From: a virus
Length of the DNA stretch: 64,000 bases
Direction: 5' to 3' (one strand)
Virus record (IMG/VR): IMGVR_UViG_3300009008_000010
Coordinates: 56,241 to 120,240 of that record
Position 1 is the first letter of the stretch. Each line of letters starts with the position of its first letter. The translations under genes were made by a program, and so were the position numbers. Shown in pieces: positions 47,907-55,904 of this stretch. The notes under the pieces are model-generated. The model did not search any database. It saw only the letters and a list, made by a program, of their open reading frames with translations, and had not been told where the DNA came from.

Positions 47907-48024
47907 CTCAATTGGCTAGAGCGCGAAAAAAACTTCTCTGCAAAATTTGTCCGAAAGGAATGCTCGGTAGGGAATACATTGCCTATTAAGCACGAGGTTG
48001 TGGGTTCGAGTCCCGCCCCGCCAG
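47897..48024 (+). tRNA. tRNA-Asn(ATT) with 54-nt insert in the anticodon stem
   Basis: Acceptor and D-arm nearly identical to tRNA-Arg at 42182, so the two are duplicates. Removing 47926-47979 joins CG to TGC and restores CGTGC/GCACG around CTATTAA. T1-A72 and G73 fit Asn; A34 would need inosine. Confidence 0.78.
47926..47979 (+). ncRNA. R-element insert (permuted) in tRNA-Asn
   Basis: Same order as the tRNA-Arg insert: TTCTCT, AAATTTG, TCC GAAA GGA, AATGC, AGGGAA, TACA. Differs at only a few bases, including the tetraloop (GAAA versus GTAA). Confidence 0.7.
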
Positions 48025-48027
48025 CTT

Positions 48028-48255
48028 ATGAAAGATTGCCCAGAAGAGAAGTGTTTCCACTGGATTTGCCCTGGTGGAGCGGCTGATATGTCTGGTAAAA
48101 TTTACCAGTCACTTCAGGAGAGTTTTGATCACGGAGATTGGGTTGAATTCCCCTATGGCGGTTGTTCTTGCGGATTCGGCAAGTGCAACCGCTTACACGA
48201 TGATGGCACGGAAGATTATTTTGAACCTTGTGGCGAAGAGGAAGTTGATGTTTGA
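48028..48255 (+). CDS. Cys-rich small protein
   Basis: 75 residues; ATG three bases after tRNA-Asn, no ribosome site. CPEEKCFHWIC and GGCSCGFGKCNRLH suggest two metal knuckles. Unknown. Confidence 0.65.
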   Translation: MKDCPEEKCFHWICPGGAADMSGKIYQSLQESFDHGDWVEFPYGGCSCGFGKCNRLHDDGTEDYFEPCGEEEVDV

Positions 48256-48316
48256 TGAGCCTGCTAAAAATGGGCAAAAGAAGAAAATGGTTTTCATGGA
48301 AGATCATGTATGGTAA
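48248..48316 (+). CDS. 22-residue peptide
   Basis: MFDEPAKNGQKKKMVFMEDH... overlaps the stop of 48028 and the start of 48310 and so fills the gap exactly. Low-confidence coupling ORF. Confidence 0.35.
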   Translation: MFDEPAKNGQKKKMVFMEDHVW

Positions 48317-49242
48317 GTAGGCAAGAGAGGTTTACCAGAGTTTATCGTGATAACGCTTGGGGAAGTGGCCCAACACTATCTGAAGTAGATCATGTTAGAC
48401 AAGTTCTGCCTGAGATTTTAGTGAAGCGGAAAGTGCGGTCTATGCTTGACATACCGTGCGGAGATTTTCACTGGATGAAAACTGTGGAGCTTGGGGATGT
48501 TCAATACATAGGCGCAGATATTGTGCCGGAAATGATCGAAAGGAACAAATTAGATTATCCAACAATAGACTTTCGGTGTCTGGATTTGACTTCAGATGAA
48601 TTGCCAGAAGTTGATTTGGTGTTTTGCCGGGATTGTCTTGTTCATTTTTCATTAGAGGATTGTCACAAGGCATTAACGAATATCAAGCGGAGCGCCAAGT
48701 ATGTGATGATGACCACGTTCCCAGAACATCGCGGAAACAAGGATAAAGAAACCGGAAAAAGTTGGACAACCAGAAACTTAGCAGATCCCCCTTTTAATTT
48801 TCCTAAACCTCTGCAAGTCATCAACGAAAAAAATAAAAGACCCAAGTATACGGATAAGAGTCTTGCGGTATGGTCAACAGAATTCATCCCAGATATGGTA
48901 AGTAAGAACAGACGAAAACGCCTCATTAAATTATGGACAGAAGACCCTCATTGTTATTACTGTAAACGTAAAACGGTGATTGTCCTGATGGCTCCTGAAG
49001 AACGGATGCCTCGCAGATTTTCAAATTACCCTTTACGGGCGACATTGGAACACTTGCGAAGTAGATTAAATCCGTCTCGGCAGGAGCCTATTTCCAATGG
49101 TAATGAACAACGAATTGTTCTGGCTTGCAACGAATGCAATCAAGCACAGAACACAAAAGAGATGGATGGGTTGACTCGTGAAGAATTGTGGGAGCGATCT
49201 AAAAAAGGACACGATAATCCTCGAAATAAAAACGGAGAGTAG
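48310..49242 (+). CDS. methyltransferase fused to HNH-type domain
   Basis: 310 residues. N-terminal class I methyltransferase (SMLDIPCGDFHWMK, DLVFCRDCLVHFS). The C-terminal 110 residues are HNH-like: CYYCKRKTV, ATLEHLRSR, VLACNECNQAQNTKE. A similar C-domain is in the HNH protein at 61157. TAG stop lies inside tRNA-Pro(GGG). Confidence 0.75.
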   Translation: MVSRQERFTRVYRDNAWGSGPTLSEVDHVRQVLPEILVKRKVRSMLDIPCGDFHWMKTVELGDVQYIGADIVPEMIERNKLDYPTIDFRCLDLTSDELPEVDLVFCRDCLVHFSLEDCHKALTNIKRSAKYVMMTTFPEHRGNKDKETGKSWTTRNLADPPFNFPKPLQVINEKNKRPKYTDKSLAVWSTEFIPDMVSKNRRKRLIKLWTEDPHCYYCKRKTVIVLMAPEERMPRRFSNYPLRATLEHLRSRLNPSRQEPISNGNEQRIVLACNECNQAQNTKEMDGLTREELWERSKKGHDNPRNKNGE

Positions 49243-49306
49243 CGCAGTCTGGTAGCGCATTTGGCTGGGGGCCAAAGGGTCGCAGGTTCAAATCCTGTCT
49301 CTCCGA
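49233..49306 (+). tRNA. tRNA-Pro(GGG)
   Basis: C1-G72, A73, loop CTGGGGG. Overlaps the methyltransferase-HNH gene by 10 bases. Confidence 0.9.
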
Positions 49307-49432
49307 CTATAGGGTGTGCGTGAGTTCGATTCTCACCTTGCAGTTGGCGCTGGCACTTCACTGGAGATCCGGGTTCGATTCCCGGTGGAGCTTAGCGGCT
49401 TTATGGTCTAATGGTATGACGCCCCCTTTTAT
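49307..49432 (+). pseudogene. tRNA fragments
   Basis: GTGAG TTCGATT CTCAC and CCGGG TTCGATT CCCGG are two T-arms lacking 5' halves; GGTCTAATGGTATGAC is a D-arm lacking the rest. Could be remnants of recombination or a rearranged (3' half first) gene, but no acceptor pairing was found. Confidence 0.5.
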
Positions 49433-49509
<77 letters not shown>

Positions 49510-49536
49510 TATCTCGAAAAAAATAGGGAAGTTAAA

Positions 49537-49758
49537 ATGTCAGATGAATACTCCCGTAAAAGCATTGCTTCGACCATCCTGAAATATCACAAAATAAGGG
49601 TGGATTGGCGGAAACACACATGGCAGGAAATGTCTGATTTATACCAGCGATTGAATCAGGCGAAGAATATTAAGAACAAATGGGGAGTTGATGTAGCTTG
49701 GCAGACTACGACGCTTCAAGAGTTGGTTAGGACTTACCATTCAGGTGAAGTTGCATGA
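49537..49758 (+). CDS. hypothetical protein
   Basis: 73 residues, basic and helical (HTWQEMSDLYQRLNQAKNIK). Overlaps the next start by 4 bases. Unknown. Confidence 0.6.
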   Translation: MSDEYSRKSIASTILKYHKIRVDWRKHTWQEMSDLYQRLNQAKNIKNKWGVDVAWQTTTLQELVRTYHSGEVA

Positions 49759-49958
49759 AATTTCCAGCAACATATTGGTTGGGGTATTTGTTCACGATCT
49801 TGGGTTTTGGTGTAGCCATGTGGGGCTTATGGATGCCCCCAACATCACTTGCTCTTGGTCCGATCTTTGCTCGTTTCTTTTTCGCAATTGTTTTCCTTAT
49901 TGCAGGAGCAGGATGCTTTTATCATGCTATCCCAAGAATTAAAGGTAAAGGCCGGTGA
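49755..49958 (+). CDS. small two-helix membrane protein
   Basis: 67 residues; helices at YWLGYLFTILGFGVAMWGLW and FFFAIVFLIAGAGCFYH, basic end. Unknown; perhaps holin-like. Confidence 0.6.
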   Translation: MKFPATYWLGYLFTILGFGVAMWGLWMPPTSLALGPIFARFFFAIVFLIAGAGCFYHAIPRIKGKGR

Positions 49959-50208
49959 GTCGGTAAAGAGAGTTGCCGATGATTTTGAATTTTTCTTTGA
50001 TACAAAGCCTCATCCTGATTTTTTAGGCGACGGAATGCGCCTCTATTTTGAGGTCAAAGACGAGTTTTCACGTTCGGTTGATTTGAATGGATTTGAAGAG
50101 ATCATGGAAAGGATGATGTGGGCTTTAAATTACGAATTTGGCAAGCATGATGTTCCTTTGAAGTTTTGGTCGTGTTCGTCAACTGACATGGAGTGGGAAG
50201 AAAAATGA
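49924..50208 (+). CDS. hypothetical protein
   Basis: 94 residues from ATG 49924, AGCAGGA upstream, overlapping the membrane protein by 35 bases. Acidic alpha/beta domain (FEFFFDTKPHPDFLGDGMRL). Unknown. Confidence 0.6.
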   Translation: MLSQELKVKAGESVKRVADDFEFFFDTKPHPDFLGDGMRLYFEVKDEFSRSVDLNGFEEIMERMMWALNYEFGKHDVPLKFWSCSSTDMEWEEK

Positions 50209-50558
50209 TTTTTGCTTTTTGCACTTTGGGTGACATGAATTTCAAGGAAGTGAAGAGGGAGTGTGCAGACAATAAATTTGTTCCGATACTCGTCTATGTG
50301 TATGAGGGAAAGAGGGTGATGCCCTATTTCTCTAGCGAAAACGTATGCAAAGATTTTTGCCGTCGCAACCTTCCCAAAGAGTGGCTGAGTGGTGCTGTCA
50401 CGCTTGGGCAGGAAGAGTTAGAAAAACTAGCGGCGGATAACAATATGGACGTAAAGTTGTTTGACTGGCCTCGAAATATCAAAAAGTTTGTGGAATGGGA
50501 TATTATCATCCATGAATTCCTTGACACGCCAGACATTTCGGCCAAGGCGATTAGATGA
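50205..50558 (+). CDS. hypothetical protein
   Basis: 117 residues. Alternating strands and helices (KFVPILVYVYEGKRVMPYF). Unknown. Confidence 0.6.
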   Translation: MIFAFCTLGDMNFKEVKRECADNKFVPILVYVYEGKRVMPYFSSENVCKDFCRRNLPKEWLSGAVTLGQEELEKLAADNNMDVKLFDWPRNIKKFVEWDIIIHEFLDTPDISAKAIR

Positions 50559-50818
50559 CCCAAATTCAAAAAAAACGCGAATCCCAATACCGCAAGTCGC
50601 TTCGTCAGTGTGGTTTTCGGTCGTGGAAGCGAGCCAACTTACGTCGCGGTGAGTTGATCGCAAAGTCGGTATATGGCCAGACGAGTGATTCGGAAGAACT
50701 GGAATTGGCTGGGTTGCAGAGGTTAGCCGACCTGTATGTGAAGTGGAAGACCAATGATGCAACTGGACGGTCTATTCGTCGCCTAAAGCGACTCCAGAAA
50801 AAGATTGGGACGAATTAG
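50555..50818 (+). CDS. basic helical protein
   Basis: 87 residues, Arg/Lys-rich (YRKSLRQCGFRSWKRANLRR); probably binds nucleic acid. 4-base overlap upstream. Confidence 0.55.
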   Translation: MTQIQKKRESQYRKSLRQCGFRSWKRANLRRGELIAKSVYGQTSDSEELELAGLQRLADLYVKWKTNDATGRSIRRLKRLQKKIGTN

Positions 50819-51063
50819 TGACAGAACTCGGAATAGAGCTTAGATATATTAAGAATAAGAATGAGGTAAAGGTCCATAGCTACTGGTGGGACGGTGACGA
50901 TCTCATACTTGACACAGATAAGGGGCAATGGCGTCTCGAAAATGCTTATTTAACATCAATGACGTTTGGGGATCTCGATTATGGACACTCAGAAGAATGT
51001 ATCATCGAACAAAATGTGCAGTGGAGCCGGAACGACGGTTCCACCGAAAAGCAAGAGGGTTAG
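50818..51063 (+). CDS. hypothetical protein
   Basis: 81 residues from GTG. Beta-rich (NEVKVHSYWWDGDDLILDTD). Unknown. Confidence 0.55.
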   Translation: MTELGIELRYIKNKNEVKVHSYWWDGDDLILDTDKGQWRLENAYLTSMTFGDLDYGHSEECIIEQNVQWSRNDGSTEKQEG

Positions 51064-51100
51064 ATGCCCAGTGTGCGGCAGCACGTACTATCGTAATTGA
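50981..51100 (+). CDS. possible zinc-knuckle microprotein in an overlapping frame
   Basis: 39 residues, MDTQKNV... ending RVRCPVCGSTYYRN. CPVCG is a typical half zinc ribbon. Mostly inside 50818 in another frame, so low confidence. Confidence 0.35.
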   Translation: MDTQKNVSSNKMCSGAGTTVPPKSKRVRCPVCGSTYYRN

Positions 51101-51215
51101 CGAATATCCCAAACGAGAAGATTCGGAAGTTATAAAAAAAATTCCGCCTCATAAAGTTAAAGGGTGGTGGAAGAAACCCAAGCCCAAAAGGAAAGAAAAA
51201 CGTGTCCACAAATGA
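50997..51215 (+). CDS. basic protein in an overlapping frame
   Basis: 72 residues from ATG 50997; the frame is open from 50928. Only this frame covers 51101-51201; Lys/Pro-rich end (KGWWKKPKPKRKEKRVHK). Start uncertain. Confidence 0.4.
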   Translation: MYHRTKCAVEPERRFHRKARGLDAQCAAARTIVIDEYPKREDSEVIKKIPPHKVKGWWKKPKPKRKEKRVHK

Positions 51216-51588
51216 TGATGTTGTTGGCGGCGGCGTAACAAAGGCGTTTAAAGCCGATACAGGTCACATTGATAACACAAGCAAATACATTCGCCCTGAT
51301 GATCTTCCTGGTCGAGTGTGTAGAGTCCTTGAGGGTTATACTTTATTAGAAATGCGATCTAAAAAAGAGTCTCTTGAGGATATGGTTTATCGTTTTACTC
51401 ATATTGCTTCTGGTAAATGTGGGAATCCTCACGAAGATTGGATGGAGGATTTTCTTGAATTAGAAGCGATAGTGGAAGAGGCGGCTTACACATCTCCAGC
51501 CGAACTTGAGAGGCGAAGAAATGAGGCCAAAACTGAAGGACAAGCTGCTGGGCAAACCGCCCAAGCAGATGCTCCTAAGCCAGCGTGA
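51202..51588 (+). CDS. hypothetical protein
   Basis: 128 residues from GTG. Helical core (ESLEDMVYRFTHIASGKCGN), Ala/Gln-rich tail. Unknown. Confidence 0.6.
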   Translation: MSTNDDVVGGGVTKAFKADTGHIDNTSKYIRPDDLPGRVCRVLEGYTLLEMRSKKESLEDMVYRFTHIASGKCGNPHEDWMEDFLELEAIVEEAAYTSPAELERRRNEAKTEGQAAGQTAQADAPKPA

Positions 51589-52099
51589 CAAGCGGCTTGA
51601 AGAAATTAGAATAGCCAAAGCTACCATCCTCAAGGAAGAAAAGAGTGGGGATGAGTGGCTAGATGCATTATATCCGTTGGTTAGGGAAGAAAATGAATTG
51701 CTTCTCGACTTCCCCGATCTCCCGCCCGATGAACCCATTGTGATCGAAAGTATCAATGGTGGTGGAGCTTGCCCTACTCAATTTTTTGGTAAAACACCAG
51801 ATGGCAAGGAAGTCTATGCTCGTTATCGCCACGGTTATTTAAGTGTGGAAATTGACGACGAGTGGATATTCGGTCAGCAGTTGCATTTGGACGATAATAA
51901 AGACCACAACATGGATCATTATCGTGAAATGTGGAATGGTGACGAAGAACGTGCCAAAGCATCTTTTAAAAGCCATGAATTAGTCTTGAAAATGAACGGT
52001 GGCTTCCATTCTTATGACGGCACACTCTCTTATAGCAGGTTAAAAGAGGCGACTAAAGGCTGGTTTATTTGGCCAGATGGACAGTGTGAGTGGAAATGA
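51521..52099 (+). CDS. hypothetical protein
   Basis: 192 residues from ATG 51521 (GAGAGGCGAAGAA upstream), overlapping the previous gene by 68 bases. Helical N-terminus, then beta strands (EPIVIESINGGGACPTQFFG). Unknown. Confidence 0.65.
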   Translation: MRPKLKDKLLGKPPKQMLLSQRDKRLEEIRIAKATILKEEKSGDEWLDALYPLVREENELLLDFPDLPPDEPIVIESINGGGACPTQFFGKTPDGKEVYARYRHGYLSVEIDDEWIFGQQLHLDDNKDHNMDHYREMWNGDEERAKASFKSHELVLKMNGGFHSYDGTLSYSRLKEATKGWFIWPDGQCEWK

Positions 52100-52761
52100 A
52101 AATTAATTTCGCAGCCGACAGAAAGAAAAGAAGTCGTTTCAGCCGTTGGGTGGAGAAACAGACCGATAAGGTGAAACACACTTATTGGAATGTAATCCCT
52201 TACGACTGGCGACCTGGGCAGATTTGGTATCGGTTCAAGTGTTGGGCTTGGAAACGACATACAACGGTCAAACCACGTTATTTGCCCCATACGTGGTGTG
52301 ACCGTTGTTCTATTTTGCCCCACATGATGTTTGAGATTTTAAGTCAGTTCATCGAAAAGGAGTGTTCCCCTGGTATTGTCGAGTGGTATGGGGAGAATGG
52401 CCATAAAATCACCGTAGATGGCACTGAGAAGTATGTTATGGATGAGATGAAGGACTTATGCTCCTGGTGGCACGAAATTTATAACAAGGAATACGAGCGA
52501 GTAGATAACGTCATTTGGGAATTAATTCACACTCATAATTTAGGGCCTCAAGGCGACTGGGATGAGATGAATGATCCCTTGGTGGACGATGATGGTGAAG
52601 TCTACGCCTACCGATGGAATCCTAAATATGAGACGGCAGAGAAAGAGACGCTGTATCACATGCTCTTGAATGCTCTTAATCGCTTGGAAAGAGAGCAACA
52701 TGAGGATTTAGAAGAAAAGATGATTCGCCTCTGTAAGCTGAGGGCATACATGTGGACGTAA
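52096..52761 (+). CDS. hypothetical protein
   Basis: 221 residues. Basic start (ADRKKRSRFSRW), a HxxCDRC-like segment (HTWCDRCSILPHMM), long acidic helical C-terminus. Unknown. Confidence 0.65.
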   Translation: MKINFAADRKKRSRFSRWVEKQTDKVKHTYWNVIPYDWRPGQIWYRFKCWAWKRHTTVKPRYLPHTWCDRCSILPHMMFEILSQFIEKECSPGIVEWYGENGHKITVDGTEKYVMDEMKDLCSWWHEIYNKEYERVDNVIWELIHTHNLGPQGDWDEMNDPLVDDDGEVYAYRWNPKYETAEKETLYHMLLNALNRLEREQHEDLEEKMIRLCKLRAYMWT

Positions 52762-52913
52762 TCACAATTGAGGATACAAGCGATTGTAATACTTGCGAGG
52801 CCAGACACAGAACAGTCTGGGCATTGATGTTAAGTGTGAAAATTGTTTGTCTTGGAGATGCTTGGTGTTACGACTGTGGCCGACGATATGAGATTGTAGC
52901 AGAGGAGTTATAA
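52752..52913 (+). CDS. small zinc-ribbon-like protein
   Basis: 53 residues from GTG 52752, overlapping the upstream gene. SDCNTCEARH and AWCYDCGRRYE give two CxxC pairs. Function unknown. Confidence 0.55.
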   Translation: MDVITIEDTSDCNTCEARHRTVWALMLSVKIVCLGDAWCYDCGRRYEIVAEEL

Positions 52914-52915
52914 AG

Positions 52916-53401
52916 ATGGGAATGTCAGTTAGTATGCGGGCGTCTTATGAGGCTATGCAGGAGTTTGAAAAGAAGCTCTCTGCCTATGACTTTGGCGCTC
53001 ATAGTGTTTATGTTCTACACGAAGAAGGCACCACTTATTTTATAAGGAATGCCTTTATTGTAGATACTGATGGCGATTACATCTGGGTTTTTTGTGAACA
53101 TCAAGTAAATTTGATTTTTCACAAGGACGAACTTTCTGGTTATTCTATGTTAAGGCAGTCTAGTTGCTTTACGCAAGAGTATCAACCTAAGAATTATAGA
53201 GGCGAAACCAGCCCGGCCTTTGAATTATCACAAAAATTAGCCGATGAATATGGGCTTACTCGCAGGTGTAGTATAAATATTGAGGGTGCAATCAATAATA
53301 TATTGATTGCTTCTCAAAATTGTTCGATAGATCACGTTGAAGATATTCTTAGTGATGTGATTGAGAATGTTGAGTTTTTAGAAGATATGGAAGAAGAATA
53401 G
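52916..53401 (+). CDS. hypothetical protein
   Basis: 161 residues; starts two bases after the zinc-ribbon gene. Alpha/beta with acidic C-terminus. The stop is flush with tRNA-Thr. Unknown. Confidence 0.65.
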   Translation: MGMSVSMRASYEAMQEFEKKLSAYDFGAHSVYVLHEEGTTYFIRNAFIVDTDGDYIWVFCEHQVNLIFHKDELSGYSMLRQSSCFTQEYQPKNYRGETSPAFELSQKLADEYGLTRRCSINIEGAINNILIASQNCSIDHVEDILSDVIENVEFLEDMEEE

Positions 53402-53474
53402 GCTATCGTAGCTCAGTTGGTAGAGCGCGTCCTTGGTAAGGACGAGGCCGTGGGTTCAAGTCCCACCGATAGCT
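53402..53474 (+). tRNA. tRNA-Thr(GGT), second copy
   Basis: Acceptor GCTATCG/CGATAGC, loop TTGGTAA, U73, normal T-stem GTGGG/CCCAC. Confidence 0.92.
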
Positions 53475-53477
53475 CTT

Positions 53478-53567
53478 ATGAAAACTAAATTAAGAGATTT
53501 ATGGCCAGTTTGGTCGTATTTTGGGTTGGCCATCCTGATAGTTCTGTTCGCTTTGTGGAAGGCGTAA
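53478..53567 (+). CDS. 29-residue membrane peptide
   Basis: MKTKLRDLWPVWSYFGLAIL..., one transmembrane helix. ATG three bases after tRNA-Thr, no ribosome site: leaderless after tRNA processing. Confidence 0.5.
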   Translation: MKTKLRDLWPVWSYFGLAILIVLFALWKA

Positions 53568-53609
53568 GTATATTTAAGCAAGGTTATGAGCCTCGGATGT
53601 TCCACTCGT

Positions 53610-53645
53610 AGCCGCCTTGCTTAATTTAAGTGGGGCGGCTTTTTT
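53610..53645 (+). terminator. Rho-independent terminator
   Basis: AGCCGCC (53610-53616) with GGCGGCT (53634-53640) and six Ts. An outer stem AAGCAAGG/CCTTGCTT can compete with it, as in an attenuator. Confidence 0.7.
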
Positions 53646-53716
53646 GGCCTGTGGTGTAATTGGCAACACACGGGGTTTTGGACCCCGGATTCCAGGTTCA
53701 AGTCCTGGCAGGCCAG
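53645..53716 (+). tRNA. tRNA-Gln(TTG), second copy
   Basis: T1-A72, G73, loop TTTTGGA. The first base lies in the terminator T run. Confidence 0.9.
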
Positions 53717-53719
53717 CTT

Positions 53720-54676
53720 ATGAAGATTTGCACTAGATATTCCCAATCAGGGACTTTAACTTTTACTCCCAATTACATTGGGGAATGTTGTCCCAAACGA
53801 ACACCTCTGGTCGATCAAGCAGTTCGCAGATACGCAAGTGTCTCGAAATTAGTAGATGCTATAATTAGAAACAGGGAAGCTCTGCAAGTTCTTTGGCAGA
53901 CAGGTGGCGGCATTTGTGCTGACTGTCCTCAGTTGCAAGGAGGCGCAACATCTTACAACAAAACAAAAACCTTAGTATTTAACAATCATAGTGTTTGTAA
54001 TGCTAAGTGTTCGTATTGTTTTGGGGATGTTTGGAGAGACAAAAAGCCTCCCGGTTATGACTTATTCCCTATTATAAAGGAGTTGTTAAAAAGGGATGAG
54101 TTGCACCCCAATGCCCAATTTATTTGGAATGGAGGGGAGCCTGCAATATACCCCAGAAAAAAGGATTTTGAAGCGTGTATGCAGTTAATTACAGAACATG
54201 GGTATGAGAACCTTATCAATTCCAATGGGATTGTCTTTTCTGAAATAATCGCTGCCGCTTTAGAAAACAACCCCAGTGCCGCATTAAGATGTAGTGTAGA
54301 TGCTGGCACTCGTGCAGTGTATTTAAGACTTCACAGGGTTGATAAATTCTCCCAGGTCTGGGAGAATTTATGTAAATATGCAGAAGCGTGTTCTCCCCAT
54401 CAAATTGTGATCAAATACATAAAATTGTCTGAAAACGACAACTCGAAAGAATATACAAAGTTTTTAAATGAAATTGAGGCGAGAGGTTTATCTAAATCCA
54501 AGATAATTGTGGCATCCGATTTAAGAGACAACCCCAAATTGTCTGCTCTTAGTTCAGAGGAAATGTTTGCAAGAATCGCTGACGAAAAGGGGATAGACAT
54601 AAGTTTTCTTAATTATGCTAACAATTTACCTCAAAGATTCAGAACCCCGCCAGAGGCTAAAGAGTTCAATGCATGA
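53720..54676 (+). CDS. radical SAM protein
   Basis: 318 residues. CNAKCSYCF (iron-sulfur cluster) and IWNGGEPAIYPR (SAM binding) are clear. An extra GICADCPQLQGG in the N-terminal part may bind another cluster or zinc. ATG three bases after tRNA-Gln. Substrate unknown; the next gene is a methyltransferase. Confidence 0.85.
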   Translation: MKICTRYSQSGTLTFTPNYIGECCPKRTPLVDQAVRRYASVSKLVDAIIRNREALQVLWQTGGGICADCPQLQGGATSYNKTKTLVFNNHSVCNAKCSYCFGDVWRDKKPPGYDLFPIIKELLKRDELHPNAQFIWNGGEPAIYPRKKDFEACMQLITEHGYENLINSNGIVFSEIIAAALENNPSAALRCSVDAGTRAVYLRLHRVDKFSQVWENLCKYAEACSPHQIVIKYIKLSENDNSKEYTKFLNEIEARGLSKSKIIVASDLRDNPKLSALSSEEMFARIADEKGIDISFLNYANNLPQRFRTPPEAKEFNA

Positions 54677-55226
54677 AATACATGACATGTATAGCGACAT
54701 AAGTAGCACGGGTTACTGGCTTGATAACCGAGGCAAAGATGAGTTTGATGAGAGGTTGTCTAGGGCGCTTGCTTTGTTTTTCAAACATAAAACTGTTGTA
54801 GATATGGGTTGTGGTAGAGGTCGATATGTGAAAACGTTTGTTGATCATGGGATACAATGTCGTGGTTATGATGGGAACCCGCTGACTTCTGAACTTGAGT
54901 TTTGTGAGGTTTTAGATTTGTCCAATCCAGTTGAATTGGGTCAATTTGATTGGGTTTTGAGTTTAGAAGTTGGTGAGCATATCCCCAGAGAGTATGAATC
55001 GGTTTTTATAGATAACTTACACAAACACAATACTAAGGGTATCATATTAAGTTGGGCTAAGCCGGGTCAACCAGGAAAAGGTCATTTTAATTGCAGGCCC
55101 AGAAAATACATCAAAAACAAATTTGCTGGTATGGGTTATGAGAACGATCTGGGGTTGGAAAGATTATTGAGAGGATTTGCTTACTTGGGGTGGTTCAAAC
55201 GAAACATTATGGTGTTTACAAGATGA
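54669..55226 (+). CDS. SAM-dependent methyltransferase
   Basis: 185 residues from ATG 54669. VVDMGCGRGRYVKTF is motif I and FDWVLSLEVGEHIPREY motif IV-like. It overlaps the radical SAM gene by 8 bases; the two may act in one pathway, for example on a sugar. Confidence 0.78.
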   Translation: MHEIHDMYSDISSTGYWLDNRGKDEFDERLSRALALFFKHKTVVDMGCGRGRYVKTFVDHGIQCRGYDGNPLTSELEFCEVLDLSNPVELGQFDWVLSLEVGEHIPREYESVFIDNLHKHNTKGIILSWAKPGQPGKGHFNCRPRKYIKNKFAGMGYENDLGLERLLRGFAYLGWFKRNIMVFTR

Positions 55227-55420
55227 TGAAAGACAATGTAGAATGCCCCACCTGTAGTAATAACAAGTGGGAGCTAGAGGAAGATCACGCTCATTGCTCA
55301 GAGTGTGGCTCTGTTATCCGGTTTGATGAGTTGCGATGCCTCCTGTTATATGGAAAGCGACCCATTGATAAACTCTTAGATGACTCACTCAAGGATGATG
55401 AAGGATGGGGAACAGATTAA
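55223..55420 (+). CDS. zinc-ribbon protein
   Basis: 65 residues: CPTCSNNKW...CSECGS, two CxxC pairs 20 residues apart, then a helical acidic tail. Unknown. Confidence 0.65.
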   Translation: MMKDNVECPTCSNNKWELEEDHAHCSECGSVIRFDELRCLLLYGKRPIDKLLDDSLKDDEGWGTD

Positions 55421-55623
55421 GATACGAACCGACTTCAAAAGACATAGCAAGGGAAACAGCTAAGATCAGAGCAGGTTGGTCAGAAAGAGAGCATAGGAAA
55501 AGAGCCGTAGGTGTTCCTATATGCAATGATTGGCTTCCTCCAGTCATTGTGTTGGAAGATGTAGTTATGCATGATGCCATAAAAGAGCATAATCTTGCTA
55601 CTCATAACGGCGTGAGGCTGTGA
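55405..55623 (+). CDS. hypothetical protein
   Basis: 72 residues; basic helix (IRAGWSEREHRKRAVG) and strand VIVLEDVVMH. Unknown. Confidence 0.55.
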   Translation: MGNRLRYEPTSKDIARETAKIRAGWSEREHRKRAVGVPICNDWLPPVIVLEDVVMHDAIKEHNLATHNGVRL

Positions 55624-55904
55624 AGCAAAATAAAAAAGTCTTCTATCTGTGTGAAATCTACAATGATCGTCCAGATCATTGCGAGGGCTATCCCTGGAAT
55701 GGTGCTAACGATATATTTCCCGATTGTATTTTCTATGATGCAAAACACAACATGCTGAACACAAGGGAAGAACAGTTGGAAATAAATACTGAGGCGGAAA
55801 TAAATGAGGCGTGCTGTCGTTGCGGTAAGTGCTGCTGTTACTGGGAAAACGGTAAAATGATTCACAAATGTCAAAAACTAAAAAGGATTGTTGTTGATGC
55901 ATGA
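55620..55904 (+). CDS. Cys-rich protein, YkgJ-like CxxCxxCC
   Basis: 94 residues from GTG. CCRCGKCCCYW resembles the metal-binding motif of the YkgJ/UPF0153 family; other Cys in DHCEGYPW and FPDCIF. Possibly iron-sulfur or zinc binding. Confidence 0.6.
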   Translation: MKQNKKVFYLCEIYNDRPDHCEGYPWNGANDIFPDCIFYDAKHNMLNTREEQLEINTEAEINEACCRCGKCCCYWENGKMIHKCQKLKRIVVDA

